A stretch of DNA of 64,000 nucleotides from Gammaproteobacteria bacterium (GCA_024639825.1 JAHEGH010000010.1:1-64000), one strand, 5' to 3'. Counted from the first letter of the stretch, positions 17,169 through 26,595 are shown. Made by a program: numbers and translations. Notes: a model not told the origin generated them from the sequence alone.

Positions 17169-20100
17169 GTGACGACGCCACTGCTATTACCCCCTAAATT
17201 CGGCCCGCCTGCGCCCGGAACCCAGTTTTCGTGGGGCCGCCTGATCGGCGCGAGCCTGGCACTGGCGGCTGCGGAACTGGCGCAGCGGGTTGACAGGCCT
17301 GTGGTCGTCATGGCGGAAGACCCGCGGCACGCTGACCAGCTTGAGACCGAGATTCGCTTCTTTACCAGCGATGATTTCCCGGTCGAGCATTTTGTCGAAT
17401 GGGAAACACTGCCGTGGGACAGTTTCTCGCCGCATCAGGACATCATTTCGCAACGCCTGCGCGTGCTCTCAGCACTACCCTCGATGCGCAGGGGCATCGT
17501 TATTGCCGCAGCAACGGTTCTGCAGCAACGGCTACCGCCTGTCGACTATGTGGCCGCAAGATCCCTGTCGCTGCGCGAGGGACAGGAACTGCCCCGCGCG
17601 TCGTTTACGGACTCGCTGATCGACTCCGGGTACCTGCGCGTGCCACAGGTATCCGAGCACGGCGAGTTCGCCGTTCGCGGCATGCTCATCGACGTATTCC
17701 CAATGGGTGCAACGGCGCCTGTGCGAATCGATTTCTTCGATGACGACATCGAGTCGCTGCGCTACTTCTCCGCCGAGACCCAGTTGTCCGGCGAGCGCAT
17801 CACTGCAATCGATATACTGCCGGCGCGGGAAGTGCCGCTCGATGCCGATGCAATTCGACAGTTCCGTGACCGCTACCGGGAGCGCTTCGAAGGTCAACCA
17901 GGCAAATCTCGCGTTTACAACGATATCTCCGAGGGTATCGCGCACGGCGGCATCGAGTACTACCTGCCCCTCTTCTTTGCATCAACAGCGTCCCTGCCCG
18001 ACTTCCTGCCAGCCGACTGCATCGTGCTGGCCCCGGCCGGCCTCGATGCGTTGCTGGAACAGTTCTGGGTCGAAGCGCGAGAACGCTACGAACTCTGTAG
18101 TCTCGATCGCGAGCGCCCGATCCTGAGCGTTGAGGAAACCTTTATCGCACCCGAGACAATTCCGGAACGTCTCGCGGAATTTTCCAGCATTACCTATGCC
18201 ACTCAATCCATCGCTGAGTCAGCTCGTAGCCTGAACGTCAACACGCGCATGCCACCCGCGATGAAGATCGAAGCACGCTACGAGGACGCTGCCGCCGCAC
18301 TGATGCAGTTCCTCGGCGATTTCGACGGTCGGGTCCTGTTTACGACCGATTCGCGAGGCCGTCGTGAGCAACTGTTCGACATGATATCGGGGCGCGGCCT
18401 CGACCTTGTGCGCATCGAGACGTGGCAGGACTTCAGGGACGACACGCACCGCATCGGCGTCGCGGTCGCGCCCGTCGACAACGGCGTGCTGTTACCGGGC
18501 GCAAAAGTCGCCGTCATTAGCGAACAGCAGCTGTTCGGCGAGCGCACTCACACACGCAAGCGCCGCCGCCGGAGCGACCGCGATCCTGAAACAATTATTC
18601 GCCAGCTCAACGATCTCGAACCCGGATCCCCGGTGGTACACGAGGAATACGGTGTTGGCCGTTACCTGGGGCTGACAACGCTTGAAGCAGGAGGGATTAC
18701 GGCTGAGTTCCTGCACCTTGAGTATGCGGACAATGACAAGCTGTACGTACCTGTACACGCGCTGGACCTGATCTCTCGCTATACAGGTGCCTCACCCGAT
18801 CACGCGCCGTTGCATCGCCTCGGCAGCGACCAATGGGCCAAAGCGAAACGTCGTGCAATAAAGAAGATCCGCGACGTCGCAGCCGAATTGCTCGATGTTT
18901 ACGCGCGTCGCGCCGCGCGCCCGGGACATCGCTTCCGCTGGCCAGAATCTGACTACCGGACCTTCGAGTCGGGGTTTCCATTCGAACTCACCGAAGACCA
19001 GGCGCACACGATCGACGATGTCCTCGAAGACCTCGGCAGCAACCAGCCGATGGATCGCGTTGTCTGTGGCGACGTCGGTTTCGGCAAGACGGAGGTCGCG
19101 CTGCGCGCTACGTTTGCTGCCGTGCATGGTGGCAAGCAGGTTGCCGTGCTCGTGCCAACAACCCTGCTCGCCCAGCAGCATGGACAGAATTTCCGGGATC
19201 GCTTTGCGGACTGGCCCATACGTGTTGAGGTGCTGTCGCGTTTCCAGTCGGCAAAAGAGGTCAAGGACATCGTCGCCGGCTTGCGGTCGGGCGCAGTCGA
19301 TGTCGTGATCGGCACGCACAAACTGCTGCAACACACGAAGGACTTCCACGACGTTGGCCTTATCATCGTCGATGAAGAGCACCGCTTCGGAGTTCGCCAC
19401 AAGGAGGCCATCAAGTCGCTGCGCAGCGAAATCGATATCCTGACCCTCACCGCGACGCCTATCCCGAGAACGCTAAACATGGCCCTGGGCGGCCTCCGCG
19501 AGATGTCCCTGATAACGACACCGCCGGCCGAGCGCCTTGCGGTCAAGACGTTTGTTTCAGAGTGGAATGACGTCATCATTCGCGAAGCCTGCCTGCGCGA
19601 AATCAAACGCGGCGGGCAGGTGTATTTCATTCACAACCGTGTGGAGGACATCGGTCGGATTGAACAGCAGCTCGAGAAACTCGTTCCCGAAGCCAGCATT
19701 CGTATCGGGCACGGCCAGATGCCGGAACGCGAACTCGAGCAGGTCATGCTCGATTTCTATCACCGGCGCTTCAACGTGCTGCTATGCACAACCATCGTCG
19801 AGAGCGGCATCGATGTGCCGACTGCCAACACCATCATCATCAACCGGGCCGATCGTTTTGGCCTGGCGCAGCTGCATCAGCTGCGCGGCCGTGTCGGTCG
19901 GTCACACCACCGCGCCTATGCGTACCTGGTTGCTCCTCCGAAAGCCGTCATGACTGCCGACGCCATCAAGCGACTCGAAGCCATCGACTCGCTGGAGGAT
20001 CTTGGCTCCGGATTCACGCTTGCCACTCATGATCTCGAGATTCGTGGTGCCGGTGAATTACTGGGTGACACGCAGAGCGGCCAGATTCAGGAGATCGGTT

Positions 20101-20639
20101 TTTCGCTGTACACAGAGCTGCTCGGCCGGGCCGTGGAGTCACTGAGGGCAGGCAACGAGCCTGACCTGGAAGCCCCATTGCACGCAGGCGTGGAAATTAA
20201 TCTGCATATTCCCGCATTGCTACCCGACGATTATGTGCCTGACGTACATCTGCGGCTTATTCTCTACAAGCGAATCTCGGCTGCTGAAACGGCAGAGGAA
20301 CTCCGCGAGTTGCAGGTCGAGCTGATCGATCGCTTCGGTCTGCTCCCGGACAGCGCCAGGAATCTTGTGCGTATAGCGGCTCTAAAGAAGCTCGCCACGC
20401 GTGCCGGGATCGAGAAGATCGACGCCGCAGACAAGGGTGGCTACCTGGTTTTCGGTCAGGACAGCCGCATTGACCCTGTCGCACTCATCCAATTAGTGCA
20501 AAATGACAGCAAGCGATACCGTTTGCAGGGCTCCCATCGGCTCCAGATAAAGGACGACCTCAGTGATCTCGACAAGCGGTTCGTCACAATCGAGAACCTG
20601 TTAGGCCGTCTTATGGTCAAAGAAGATAATGATGCGTAA
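17169..20639 (+). CDS. mfd: transcription-repair coupling factor
   Basis: This 1156-residue ATP-dependent translocase removes RNA polymerase stalled at DNA lesions and recruits UvrA. Domains in order are an N-terminal UvrB-like region (about 1-350), an RNA polymerase interaction domain (near 480-550, SPVVHEEYGVGRYLGL), a RecG-like helicase with Walker A GDVGFGKTEVALRA near residue 634, the DEEH box in IVDEEHRFGVRHKE near 733, the TRG-type motif, and the C-terminal UvrA-masking domain. Length is as in E. coli (1148). The start is GTG 17169. The csiV gene begins inside its last codons. Confidence 0.97.
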   Translation: MTTPLLLPPKFGPPAPGTQFSWGRLIGASLALAAAELAQRVDRPVVVMAEDPRHADQLETEIRFFTSDDFPVEHFVEWETLPWDSFSPHQDIISQRLRVLSALPSMRRGIVIAAATVLQQRLPPVDYVAARSLSLREGQELPRASFTDSLIDSGYLRVPQVSEHGEFAVRGMLIDVFPMGATAPVRIDFFDDDIESLRYFSAETQLSGERITAIDILPAREVPLDADAIRQFRDRYRERFEGQPGKSRVYNDISEGIAHGGIEYYLPLFFASTASLPDFLPADCIVLAPAGLDALLEQFWVEARERYELCSLDRERPILSVEETFIAPETIPERLAEFSSITYATQSIAESARSLNVNTRMPPAMKIEARYEDAAAALMQFLGDFDGRVLFTTDSRGRREQLFDMISGRGLDLVRIETWQDFRDDTHRIGVAVAPVDNGVLLPGAKVAVISEQQLFGERTHTRKRRRRSDRDPETIIRQLNDLEPGSPVVHEEYGVGRYLGLTTLEAGGITAEFLHLEYADNDKLYVPVHALDLISRYTGASPDHAPLHRLGSDQWAKAKRRAIKKIRDVAAELLDVYARRAARPGHRFRWPESDYRTFESGFPFELTEDQAHTIDDVLEDLGSNQPMDRVVCGDVGFGKTEVALRATFAAVHGGKQVAVLVPTTLLAQQHGQNFRDRFADWPIRVEVLSRFQSAKEVKDIVAGLRSGAVDVVIGTHKLLQHTKDFHDVGLIIVDEEHRFGVRHKEAIKSLRSEIDILTLTATPIPRTLNMALGGLREMSLITTPPAERLAVKTFVSEWNDVIIREACLREIKRGGQVYFIHNRVEDIGRIEQQLEKLVPEASIRIGHGQMPERELEQVMLDFYHRRFNVLLCTTIVESGIDVPTANTIIINRADRFGLAQLHQLRGRVGRSHHRAYAYLVAPPKAVMTADAIKRLEAIDSLEDLGSGFTLATHDLEIRGAGELLGDTQSGQIQEIGFSLYTELLGRAVESLRAGNEPDLEAPLHAGVEINLHIPALLPDDYVPDVHLRLILYKRISAAETAEELRELQVELIDRFGLLPDSARNLVRIAALKKLATRAGIEKIDAADKGGYLVFGQDSRIDPVALIQLVQNDSKRYRLQGSHRLQIKDDLSDLDKRFVTIENLLGRLMVKEDNDA

Positions 20640-21408
20640 GTTGACAATCACTCTGCTGTCCCTGGCCATGTTCCTGCCTGCAATGGCGCAGGAGATGCTC
20701 GGCGACATTGAATTGGAAGAAGTGCCGGAGATTCGCCGCTATACGGTGGAGGTCATCGTCTTCCGGTACGCCCAGGAAGTCATGACCGGCAGCGAAATCT
20801 TCCTGCGCGATGAGCCCGAGCCAGAATTACTGCCACTCGACGAAGATATTGAGTTTGTCGAGGAGCTGCCCGTGGAACCCGGCGAAGAGTTCGAACCCCT
20901 GCCCGATGCAGAGCTTGTCCTGCTCGACGAGGCGGACTTCCAGCTCGGTGACATTATGGACCGCATGAAACGGCTGGATATCTATGAGCCCATCATGCAT
21001 TTCGGTTGGACCCAGGCCACCTGGCCGAACGAGCAAACCGACGCTATCCCGCTGCATCGGCTGGCACTGCCAAGCGCTGGGCTTGATGGCGAATTAACGC
21101 TCTATCTGGGCCGCTACCTGCATCTCGTTGTCGATCTGCAGCTGCAAGCCACAGATGTCCTGGGAATCAGCCAAGACGAAGTCGAACGGCTTGGCGACGT
21201 TATGGTGGGCGACCTGCTTAATGGCACAGGCGCGCCGCCAGAAGCGCCGCCGGCCTATTACCGCATCCAGGAAGACCGCATCCTGAAGAATGGCGAGCTG
21301 CGCTACTACGACCACCCAAAATTCGGGGTACTGGCGAAAGTCACGCGCGTTGAGGACGAAGAGGAAGAAAGCGGCGCAGCGGAATTACTCGGGTACGGCT
21401 CCGAGTAG
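20629..21408 (+). CDS. csiV: CsiV-family periplasmic protein
   Basis: This 259-residue protein starts within the end of mfd (11-base overlap; ATG 20632 is an alternative). Residues 1-20 are a signal peptide (MMRKLTITLLSLAMFLPAMA). The mature N-terminus RRYTVEVIVFRY is the hallmark of the CsiV family, which in Vibrio supports peptidoglycan assembly and cell shape together with LpoA and PBP1A. CsiV genes commonly follow mfd, which supports the call. Between about residues 62 and 105 lies a strongly acidic Pro/Glu/Asp-rich linker. The C-terminal part contains strands such as GELTLYLGRYLHLVVDLQL, then ELRYYDHPKFGVLAKV. Its end overlaps the convergent GGDEF gene by 24 bases. Confidence 0.82.
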   Translation: MMRKLTITLLSLAMFLPAMAQEMLGDIELEEVPEIRRYTVEVIVFRYAQEVMTGSEIFLRDEPEPELLPLDEDIEFVEELPVEPGEEFEPLPDAELVLLDEADFQLGDIMDRMKRLDIYEPIMHFGWTQATWPNEQTDAIPLHRLALPSAGLDGELTLYLGRYLHLVVDLQLQATDVLGISQDEVERLGDVMVGDLLNGTGAPPEAPPAYYRIQEDRILKNGELRYYDHPKFGVLAKVTRVEDEEEESGAAELLGYGSE

Positions 21409-22269
21409 CGCGTTCAGAAAATCGGCTGCATTGCGCTCTTCGCTTGCCGTATCGGCTACCGCAACCTCGAACGTCACCGTAACGAACTTCGACGAACTCG
21501 ATCGCGGGTGATGCAGTCCGAGTTCGCGCACAGCAGTAGAGATCCTGGCGGCGAATTCGCGTACACCGTGTTCGTCAGACGCGTGTGACAGTGCAACAAA
21601 ACACGCGCCATCCGGCCGGGCAACAACGTCACTCGCGCGTCTCAGGCAGCGGCGTATCGCACTCCCTACCCTGCGCAGGCAGGAATCCGAAGCATGGCGT
21701 CCGAATACTTCCATGTAGGCATCAAACTCATTGAGCCTGAACACAACAACCGACAAGCGCCCTTTGTCACGTGCCGCGACCGCCCAATCGTGTTCAAAGA
21801 CCTCGCGAAACGCCCTTCCGTTGAGCAACCCGGTAATCGGGTCGTCCCGAGAAAGATCCCGAATGCGACGTTTCGCCTTCAGCAGAGCGTGATGCATCTC
21901 AGCGCCGTCAGCTGTCGTCGAACTGGTACTGCTACGCCAGTAGGCAGCGTAATTGCGGGCTGTCTTATCACCGCTGAGCTGCATCGGCTTCAAAACGAGC
22001 AGGTATTCACGGCTGCGAAACTCGACTGGGAAACTCGTTTCCTGGCCCGAACGCACTGATTCGCTGACTTCAAGCGCGAGTTCGCGGCCCGCGATCTCCT
22101 CGATAACGTCTGCGAACGGCTTGCCAGCCACTTCATCTCCACCGATTGGTGAGAATGCCGAATTGGCAAACGCGACGGGCCAGTCAGCCTGGTCGACGCT
22201 AACGATCAGTACGGGCTCCGTCGTGCTGGCCAGGACCTGTTCGAGGATATCGCGCTTAACGGGTTTCAT
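21385..22269 (-). CDS. PAS plus degenerate GGDEF domain protein
   Basis: This 294-residue soluble protein has an N-terminal PAS-like domain (about 8-110, with TEPVLIVSVD and VAFANSAFSPIGG) and a C-terminal GGDEF domain (about 138-292, starting DDPITGLLNGRAF). The active-site loop reads ARPDGACF instead of RYGGDEF, and the upstream metal-binding DLD is FRLNEF, so diguanylate cyclase activity should be lost. The inhibitory-site RxxD is kept as RASD (211-214), five residues before the altered loop as in PleD. It may therefore bind c-di-GMP rather than make it. It follows the MTI phosphorylase gene by nine bases at the end of a long operon. The output partner is unknown. Confidence 0.85.
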   Translation of the reverse strand: MKPVKRDILEQVLASTTEPVLIVSVDQADWPVAFANSAFSPIGGDEVAGKPFADVIEEIAGRELALEVSESVRSGQETSFPVEFRSREYLLVLKPMQLSGDKTARNYAAYWRSSTSSTTADGAEMHHALLKAKRRIRDLSRDDPITGLLNGRAFREVFEHDWAVAARDKGRLSVVVFRLNEFDAYMEVFGRHASDSCLRRVGSAIRRCLRRASDVVARPDGACFVALSHASDEHGVREFAARISTAVRELGLHHPRSSSSKFVTVTFEVAVADTASEERNAADFLNALLGAVPE

Positions 22270-22278
22270 CGTTGGGCA

Positions 22279-23016
22279 TCATACCGCTTCGAAGAAGGCT
22301 TCGAGTAACGACATCGTCGCATTTCTTGCTGCGAGCGTACTGGACTCGACGTCGTCGTGAATGGGCACATCGCCACGACCTGCCGCACGATTAACGATCA
22401 TTGCTATGCACGCATAGTGAACACCGACCTCCCGCGCGATCGCCGCTTCGGGCATAGCCGTCATCCCTATGTAATCTGCGCCGTCGCGCTCGAGGCGGTC
22501 GACCTCTGCCGCTGTCTCGAGCCGCGGACCCTGCGTGGTCGCATAGACTCCGCCATCGCAGCAATCAACCCCGGCTTTGCCCGCTGCGGCCAGCAGCTCA
22601 CGGCGCAGACCGTCCGAGAAAGGCTCTGTGAAATCAATGTGCGCGACCTTGCCGCGCCGTCCGTCGTAAATGGTGTGTTCGCGGCCCCAGGTATAGTCGA
22701 GTAGCTGGTCCGGAATCGCAATCTGTCCGGGCTCACGGAGTCCTGTGATGACACCGACGGTATTCAATCCGATCACCGCATCAGCGCCGAGCTTTTTCAA
22801 TGCAACAACGTTGGCGCGGTAGTTGATGACGTGTGGCGGCAGCGAATGGCCTTCGCCGTGGCGGGCAAGCGTCAATACGTGAGTCTTGCCAAACTGAAGC
22901 CGGTGGACCGGCGCGGACGGCTTGCCGTAGGCCGTCCCTACCTCGGCGCCCGGGTCATTGCCTGGAAGATTTTCCCAGCCGCTCCCGATAATGAGTCCAA
23001 AGCTTGTCGTCATCAA
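22279..23016 (-). CDS. S-methyl-5'-thioinosine phosphorylase
   Basis: This 245-residue member of the PNP/MTAP family shows SGW near the N-terminus, ALARHGEGHSLPPHVINYRAN (phosphate and purine binding) and GGVYATTQGPRLETAAEV. The base-recognition segment is MIVNRAAG, with Asn where MTAP enzymes have Asp. That favours 6-oxopurines, as in the Pseudomonas methylthioinosine enzyme, which also lies next to nagZ. It would release hypoxanthine and methylthioribose-1-phosphate in methylthioadenosine salvage after deamination. ATG 23013 is an equally good start. It sits six bases after nagZ. Classical purine nucleoside phosphorylase is the alternative. Confidence 0.85.
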   Translation of the reverse strand: MMTTSFGLIIGSGWENLPGNDPGAEVGTAYGKPSAPVHRLQFGKTHVLTLARHGEGHSLPPHVINYRANVVALKKLGADAVIGLNTVGVITGLREPGQIAIPDQLLDYTWGREHTIYDGRRGKVAHIDFTEPFSDGLRRELLAAAGKAGVDCCDGGVYATTQGPRLETAAEVDRLERDGADYIGMTAMPEAAIAREVGVHYACIAMIVNRAAGRGDVPIHDDVESSTLAARNATMSLLEAFFEAV

Positions 23017-23022
23017 TCGCCT

Positions 23023-24096
23023 CTATGCATCCAGGTGAAACTCAGGACGGTCGCTCCAGTGAGAAAAACGTTCGTTGACCGACCGCCACTCCTCGCTCGC
23101 CATCAACGTCTCCCGTAATGGTTGTCCTGTGCCATGCAAGCGTGCGAGGCGGACAAGCGACAGAGGATTTGAGTATTCATTGAGCGCGTCTACCGCTTCG
23201 TGAGCCGCATCGCGGTCGTTGCACACAAGAATCATGTCGCAGCCGGCGGCCAGTGCCAGACGCCCGCGTTCAGCCATAGAGCCATAGTCTCTCGTCGCTT
23301 TCATGCTCAGGTCGTCACAAAACACTGCGCCACCGAAACCCAGGCGTGAGCGCAACTCTCGCTGAATCCAGTACTCAGAGAAGCCAGCCGGGTTCGTGTC
23401 AATCTTCTCATAGACGATGTGCGCGAGCATGACCCCTGCGATAGCGCCGTTATTGACCAGCCGTTCGTAAGGACGCATGTCGTCGAGCACGATCCCGTAT
23501 TCCCTGTGATCGACCGGGAGTTTCAGGTGAGAATCCGCAATGACAGCACCGTGACCCGGGAAGTGCTTTGCGACCGCCGCCATGCCGGCGCTGCGCAATC
23601 CTCGGGCAAATGCATTCGACAAATCGGCGACTGCGTCTGCCTTGCGATGAAATGACCGGTTGCCAATGATCTCGCTGATACCCCAGTCGAGATCGACACA
23701 GGGCGCGAAGCACAGGTCGACGCCGACGGCGCGCAGCTCCGACGCGATCAGCCAGCCAGCCTCGCGGGCCGCCTGCAACCCGGACTCCGGGTTGCGATCG
23801 AATTCGTGTCCGATAAGACGCATCGGTGGGACGGCTGTGAACCCATCGCGAAAACGTTGTACACGGCCGCCTTCATGGTCCACTGCTACGAGCAGCCGCG
23901 GGCTCCGCAACGCCCGAATTTCGCCAACCAGGTCGGCGATCTGTTCCGGGGACTCGTAATTACGGGTAAACAGGATGACGCCACCCACAGCAGGCTCCCG
24001 CAGCAGATCACGGTCGGCCGGGCTAAGGGACAGCCCTTCTATGTCGAGCATCACGGGTCCGAGCGACATCCGTTGAGCCTCACTCCCTGCGTTCAC
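23023..24096 (-). CDS. nagZ: beta-N-acetylhexosaminidase (cell-wall recycling)
   Basis: This 357-residue cytosolic family-3 glycoside hydrolase removes GlcNAc from anhydro-muropeptides. The family loop KHFPGHG with the Asp-His pair (AVIADSHLKLP) and the nucleophile segment VFCDDLSMKA are intact, as are the sugar-binding VDHEGGRVQRF and the NRSFHRKAD motif. The start is GTG 24096, whose GTGA overlaps the rlmD stop, so translation is probably coupled; the internal ATG at 24069 gives a more typical N-terminus. By releasing muropeptide signals, NagZ activity feeds AmpR-type beta-lactamase induction in some bacteria, but no ampC or ampR is in the window. Confidence 0.95.
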   Translation of the reverse strand: MNAGSEAQRMSLGPVMLDIEGLSLSPADRDLLREPAVGGVILFTRNYESPEQIADLVGEIRALRSPRLLVAVDHEGGRVQRFRDGFTAVPPMRLIGHEFDRNPESGLQAAREAGWLIASELRAVGVDLCFAPCVDLDWGISEIIGNRSFHRKADAVADLSNAFARGLRSAGMAAVAKHFPGHGAVIADSHLKLPVDHREYGIVLDDMRPYERLVNNGAIAGVMLAHIVYEKIDTNPAGFSEYWIQRELRSRLGFGGAVFCDDLSMKATRDYGSMAERGRLALAAGCDMILVCNDRDAAHEAVDALNEYSNPLSLVRLARLHGTGQPLRETLMASEEWRSVNERFSHWSDRPEFHLDA

Positions 24097-25415
24097 GATT
24101 TCCTGAATACTGCGATTGATTCTACATGTGCCGTGTGCGGGAACATATCAATGATCCCGGCCGATTCAAGCCGATATCCCTGCTCGTGGACCAAAGTTCC
24201 GGCGTCGCGCGCGAGCGTACCGGGATGACACGATACATAAACAATCCGTTCCGGCCCGAACAGGTGCATTCTTGTTACCACCTCGGCTGCGCCGCTGCGG
24301 GCGGGGTCGAGCAACATACGGTCCCAGCCCTCTTTCACCCAACTTTCGGTGCCATCGATCTTGCTCAGGTCGGCGACTCGAAATGACACATTATCAAGGC
24401 CGTTGCGACTGGCGTTCATGGCCGCGCGTTGCGTCAGGCTCGCCTCGCCTTCGACACCCAGCACGGTGCCCGCTTGCCGCGCGATCGCAAGGGAAAAATT
24501 GCCGATCCCGCAGAACAGGTCCAACACCCGGTCACCAGGACCCGCGCCCAGTTGTTCCGTCGCGAAATGAACCATGCGCCTGTTGATGTCGCTGTTAACC
24601 TGCACGAAGTCGATGGGTTCGAAATCCACGCGAATATCGAATTCCGGTAACGTGTAGTACAGCGGGTCATCGACCGATTCCGGGTAAAACAACGAAACCG
24701 TGTCCAGTCCACCGGTCTGCAAATAAATACGCAGTTCATGTGTCTTTCCAAACTGGCGTAACAAATCGTTGTCTGCTTCGGTAGGCGGGTCGAGCACACG
24801 AAACACAAGTGCGATATCGTTCTCGGCCACGGCAACCTCGATTTGCGGCAAGCGCGCCTTTATCGACAGACTCCCGACCATCTCGCTGAGGTCTGAGATC
24901 ATTCCATCGATGGGCTGCGCCAGCACCTCGCAACGCTGCATGTCCGTAATATACGGCGCGTGCCGTTCGCGAAAGCCCACCAGTGTTCGGCCCTTGCCGT
25001 AAACATCCTTCACCGCCAGTCGCGCACGACGACGATAGTTCCAGACGGGTCCTGTCATTGGTTCGAGCCACGTCTCCGGCGTCACGCGTCCGATACGTTC
25101 CAGGTTATCTTTCAACGTTTGCGCCTTAATATCGCGCTGATGCTCGGGCGTAATATGTTGCAACGAACAGCCGCCGCAGCGGCCAAAGGCTTCACATCTC
25201 GCTTCTATACGGTCGGATGATGACTCGTGTACCTCAAGCAATTCGGCTTCATCGAAATTACGGTGGAACTTGCGCCGCTGGTAGGTAACGGTCTCGCCTT
25301 CGAGCGCACCGGTAATAAAGACTTTCTTGCCGTCAGTGTCTGCAATACCGCGGCCGTCGTGCGTGACACCGCCGATGACGGCTGTTTCCGGCCCGCGCCG
25401 CTTCTTGCGCGCCAT
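24093..25415 (-). CDS. rlmD: 23S rRNA (uracil-1939-C5)-methyltransferase
   Basis: This 440-residue SAM-dependent enzyme has an N-terminal TRAM domain (VIGGVTHDGRGIA), an iron-sulphur cluster motif with Cys74, Cys80 and Cys83 (RCEAFGRCGGCSLQH), and a C-terminal methyltransferase domain. The SAM loop is LDLFCGIGNFSLA. The LLDPARSGA motif and catalytic Cys in YVSCHPGTLARD follow. This set is diagnostic of RlmD/RumA rather than RlmC or TrmA. It shares one base with the upstream exonuclease gene and overlaps nagZ by four. Confidence 0.94.
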   Translation of the reverse strand: MARKKRRGPETAVIGGVTHDGRGIADTDGKKVFITGALEGETVTYQRRKFHRNFDEAELLEVHESSSDRIEARCEAFGRCGGCSLQHITPEHQRDIKAQTLKDNLERIGRVTPETWLEPMTGPVWNYRRRARLAVKDVYGKGRTLVGFRERHAPYITDMQRCEVLAQPIDGMISDLSEMVGSLSIKARLPQIEVAVAENDIALVFRVLDPPTEADNDLLRQFGKTHELRIYLQTGGLDTVSLFYPESVDDPLYYTLPEFDIRVDFEPIDFVQVNSDINRRMVHFATEQLGAGPGDRVLDLFCGIGNFSLAIARQAGTVLGVEGEASLTQRAAMNASRNGLDNVSFRVADLSKIDGTESWVKEGWDRMLLDPARSGAAEVVTRMHLFGPERIVYVSCHPGTLARDAGTLVHEQGYRLESAGIIDMFPHTAHVESIAVFRKS

Positions 25416-26194
25416 TACTGGTTCGACTCTGGCCAGGCCTTGAGAAATTCATTGAGATGCGGCTGGTCCATGCCCGCAAGCGTGCTGCGCACAAGCGCAT
25501 ACTCGCGCTGCAGGTCCTTGGCGTCGAGATGGCCACGCATGAATTCGAACCGGAGGTACACCAGCCAGGTGTTCAGAACATCGGTCTCGCAGTAATCCCG
25601 AATCTCCTTGATGCCGCCCTCAAGATACTTGTCCCACACCTTGTCCCCGCTCATCCCGAGCTTGCCGGGAAAACCCAGCATGACCGCGATCTCATCGAGC
25701 TTGGCGAACGCTCGATTATTGAAGTTCGCCAGTACATCCATCAGATCCACATGGCGCCAGTGATAGCGGCTCAGGTAGTTGTTCCATTTGAAGTCACGAT
25801 CGGATTCACCGTTCTCCCAATAGCGCGGCGCCTGGATACCGTGTTTGAGCGCGCGGTAATGCAGAACCGGCAAATCGAAACCGCCACCGTTCCAGGAGAT
25901 CAGGTCTGGCGTATAGCGGTCGACGCCGTCAAAGAAACGCTTGACGAGTTCGGCTTCGCCGGAACCCTCGTCCCCAAGGCTCCAGACCTTGAACGTGTCG
26001 GCCGTGCGAAACGTAACGGAAATTGCCACCACACGATGCTGGTGCAACGGCAGGAAGTCGTGCCCGACGGCCTGCTGGCGTTTGAACATCATTGCCGTTG
26101 CGACGTCCTCGTCGGACAGGCCATCCAGTTCAAGTAATTGGCGCCCGGCTTCAACGTCGGGGACCGTTTCGATATCGAATGAAAAACAGTGCAT
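25415..26194 (-). CDS. predicted PolB-like 3'-5' exonuclease
   Basis: This 259-residue DEDDy-type ribonuclease H-like nuclease is related to the exonuclease domain of B-family polymerases but has no polymerase domain. ExoI is visible as FSFDIETVPD, ExoII as ISWNGGGFDLPVL, and the third motif near YCETDVLNTW. The ordered insert RYHWRHVDLMDVLANF is common in this uncharacterised family. It lies between acpS (gap of 8 bases) and rlmD in the long operon. A DNA- or RNA-proofreading role is likely but the substrate is not known. Confidence 0.85.
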   Translation of the reverse strand: MHCFSFDIETVPDVEAGRQLLELDGLSDEDVATAMMFKRQQAVGHDFLPLHQHRVVAISVTFRTADTFKVWSLGDEGSGEAELVKRFFDGVDRYTPDLISWNGGGFDLPVLHYRALKHGIQAPRYWENGESDRDFKWNNYLSRYHWRHVDLMDVLANFNNRAFAKLDEIAVMLGFPGKLGMSGDKVWDKYLEGGIKEIRDYCETDVLNTWLVYLRFEFMRGHLDAKDLQREYALVRSTLAGMDQPHLNEFLKAWPESNQ

Positions 26195-26202
26195 GCGTTT
26201 GT

Positions 26203-26595
26203 CTAACCCTTGTGTTCTGCGTGCTCGACGACCGCGAAGGCCATCACCAGCCCCGCGTCATCGGTAAGACTGACGTGACCGCTGCCAATGCCGAGGCGTG
26301 CGCAGACTCGACTGCCTCGCTCGGACCAGACTATTACAGGTCTACCCCAGTCGCTGTTCAAAATTCCCACGTCGCGCAGCCACACACCGTGAGCAAAACC
26401 GGTCCCCATTGCCTTCACCGTAGCCTCTTTGCCAGCAAAGCGCATGGCAAGAAAACGGACGGGGTTCTTGCTGTGCTCGTACAGCTCCATTTCCTCTTCC
26501 ATGAGGATACGCCTTGCGAAATGATCGCCATAGCGACCGTAGATCTGCTCTATGCGACTGAGCTCGACGATGTCTGTACCAATACCAAAGATCAC
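26203..26595 (-). CDS. acpS: holo-[acyl-carrier-protein] synthase
   Basis: This 130-residue enzyme transfers 4'-phosphopantetheine from CoA to the Ser of acyl carrier protein. The Mg-binding motif GIGTDIVELSRIE is at the N-terminus. The second signature RFAGKEATVKAMGTGF holds the conserved Glu and Lys. It comes seven bases after pdxJ in the usual era-recO-pdxJ-acpS order. Confidence 0.96.
   Translation of the reverse strand: MIFGIGTDIVELSRIEQIYGRYGDHFARRILMEEEMELYEHSKNPVRFLAMRFAGKEATVKAMGTGFAHGVWLRDVGILNSDWGRPVIVWSERGSRVCARLGIGSGHVSLTDDAGLVMAFAVVEHAEHKG

Noticed and set aside
21385-22269. GGDE string at residues 43-46 of the PAS-GGDEF protein as the active site
   Set aside because: It lies in the PAS region, far from the RxxD and fold context of the GGDEF domain; the true loop reads RPDGACF.
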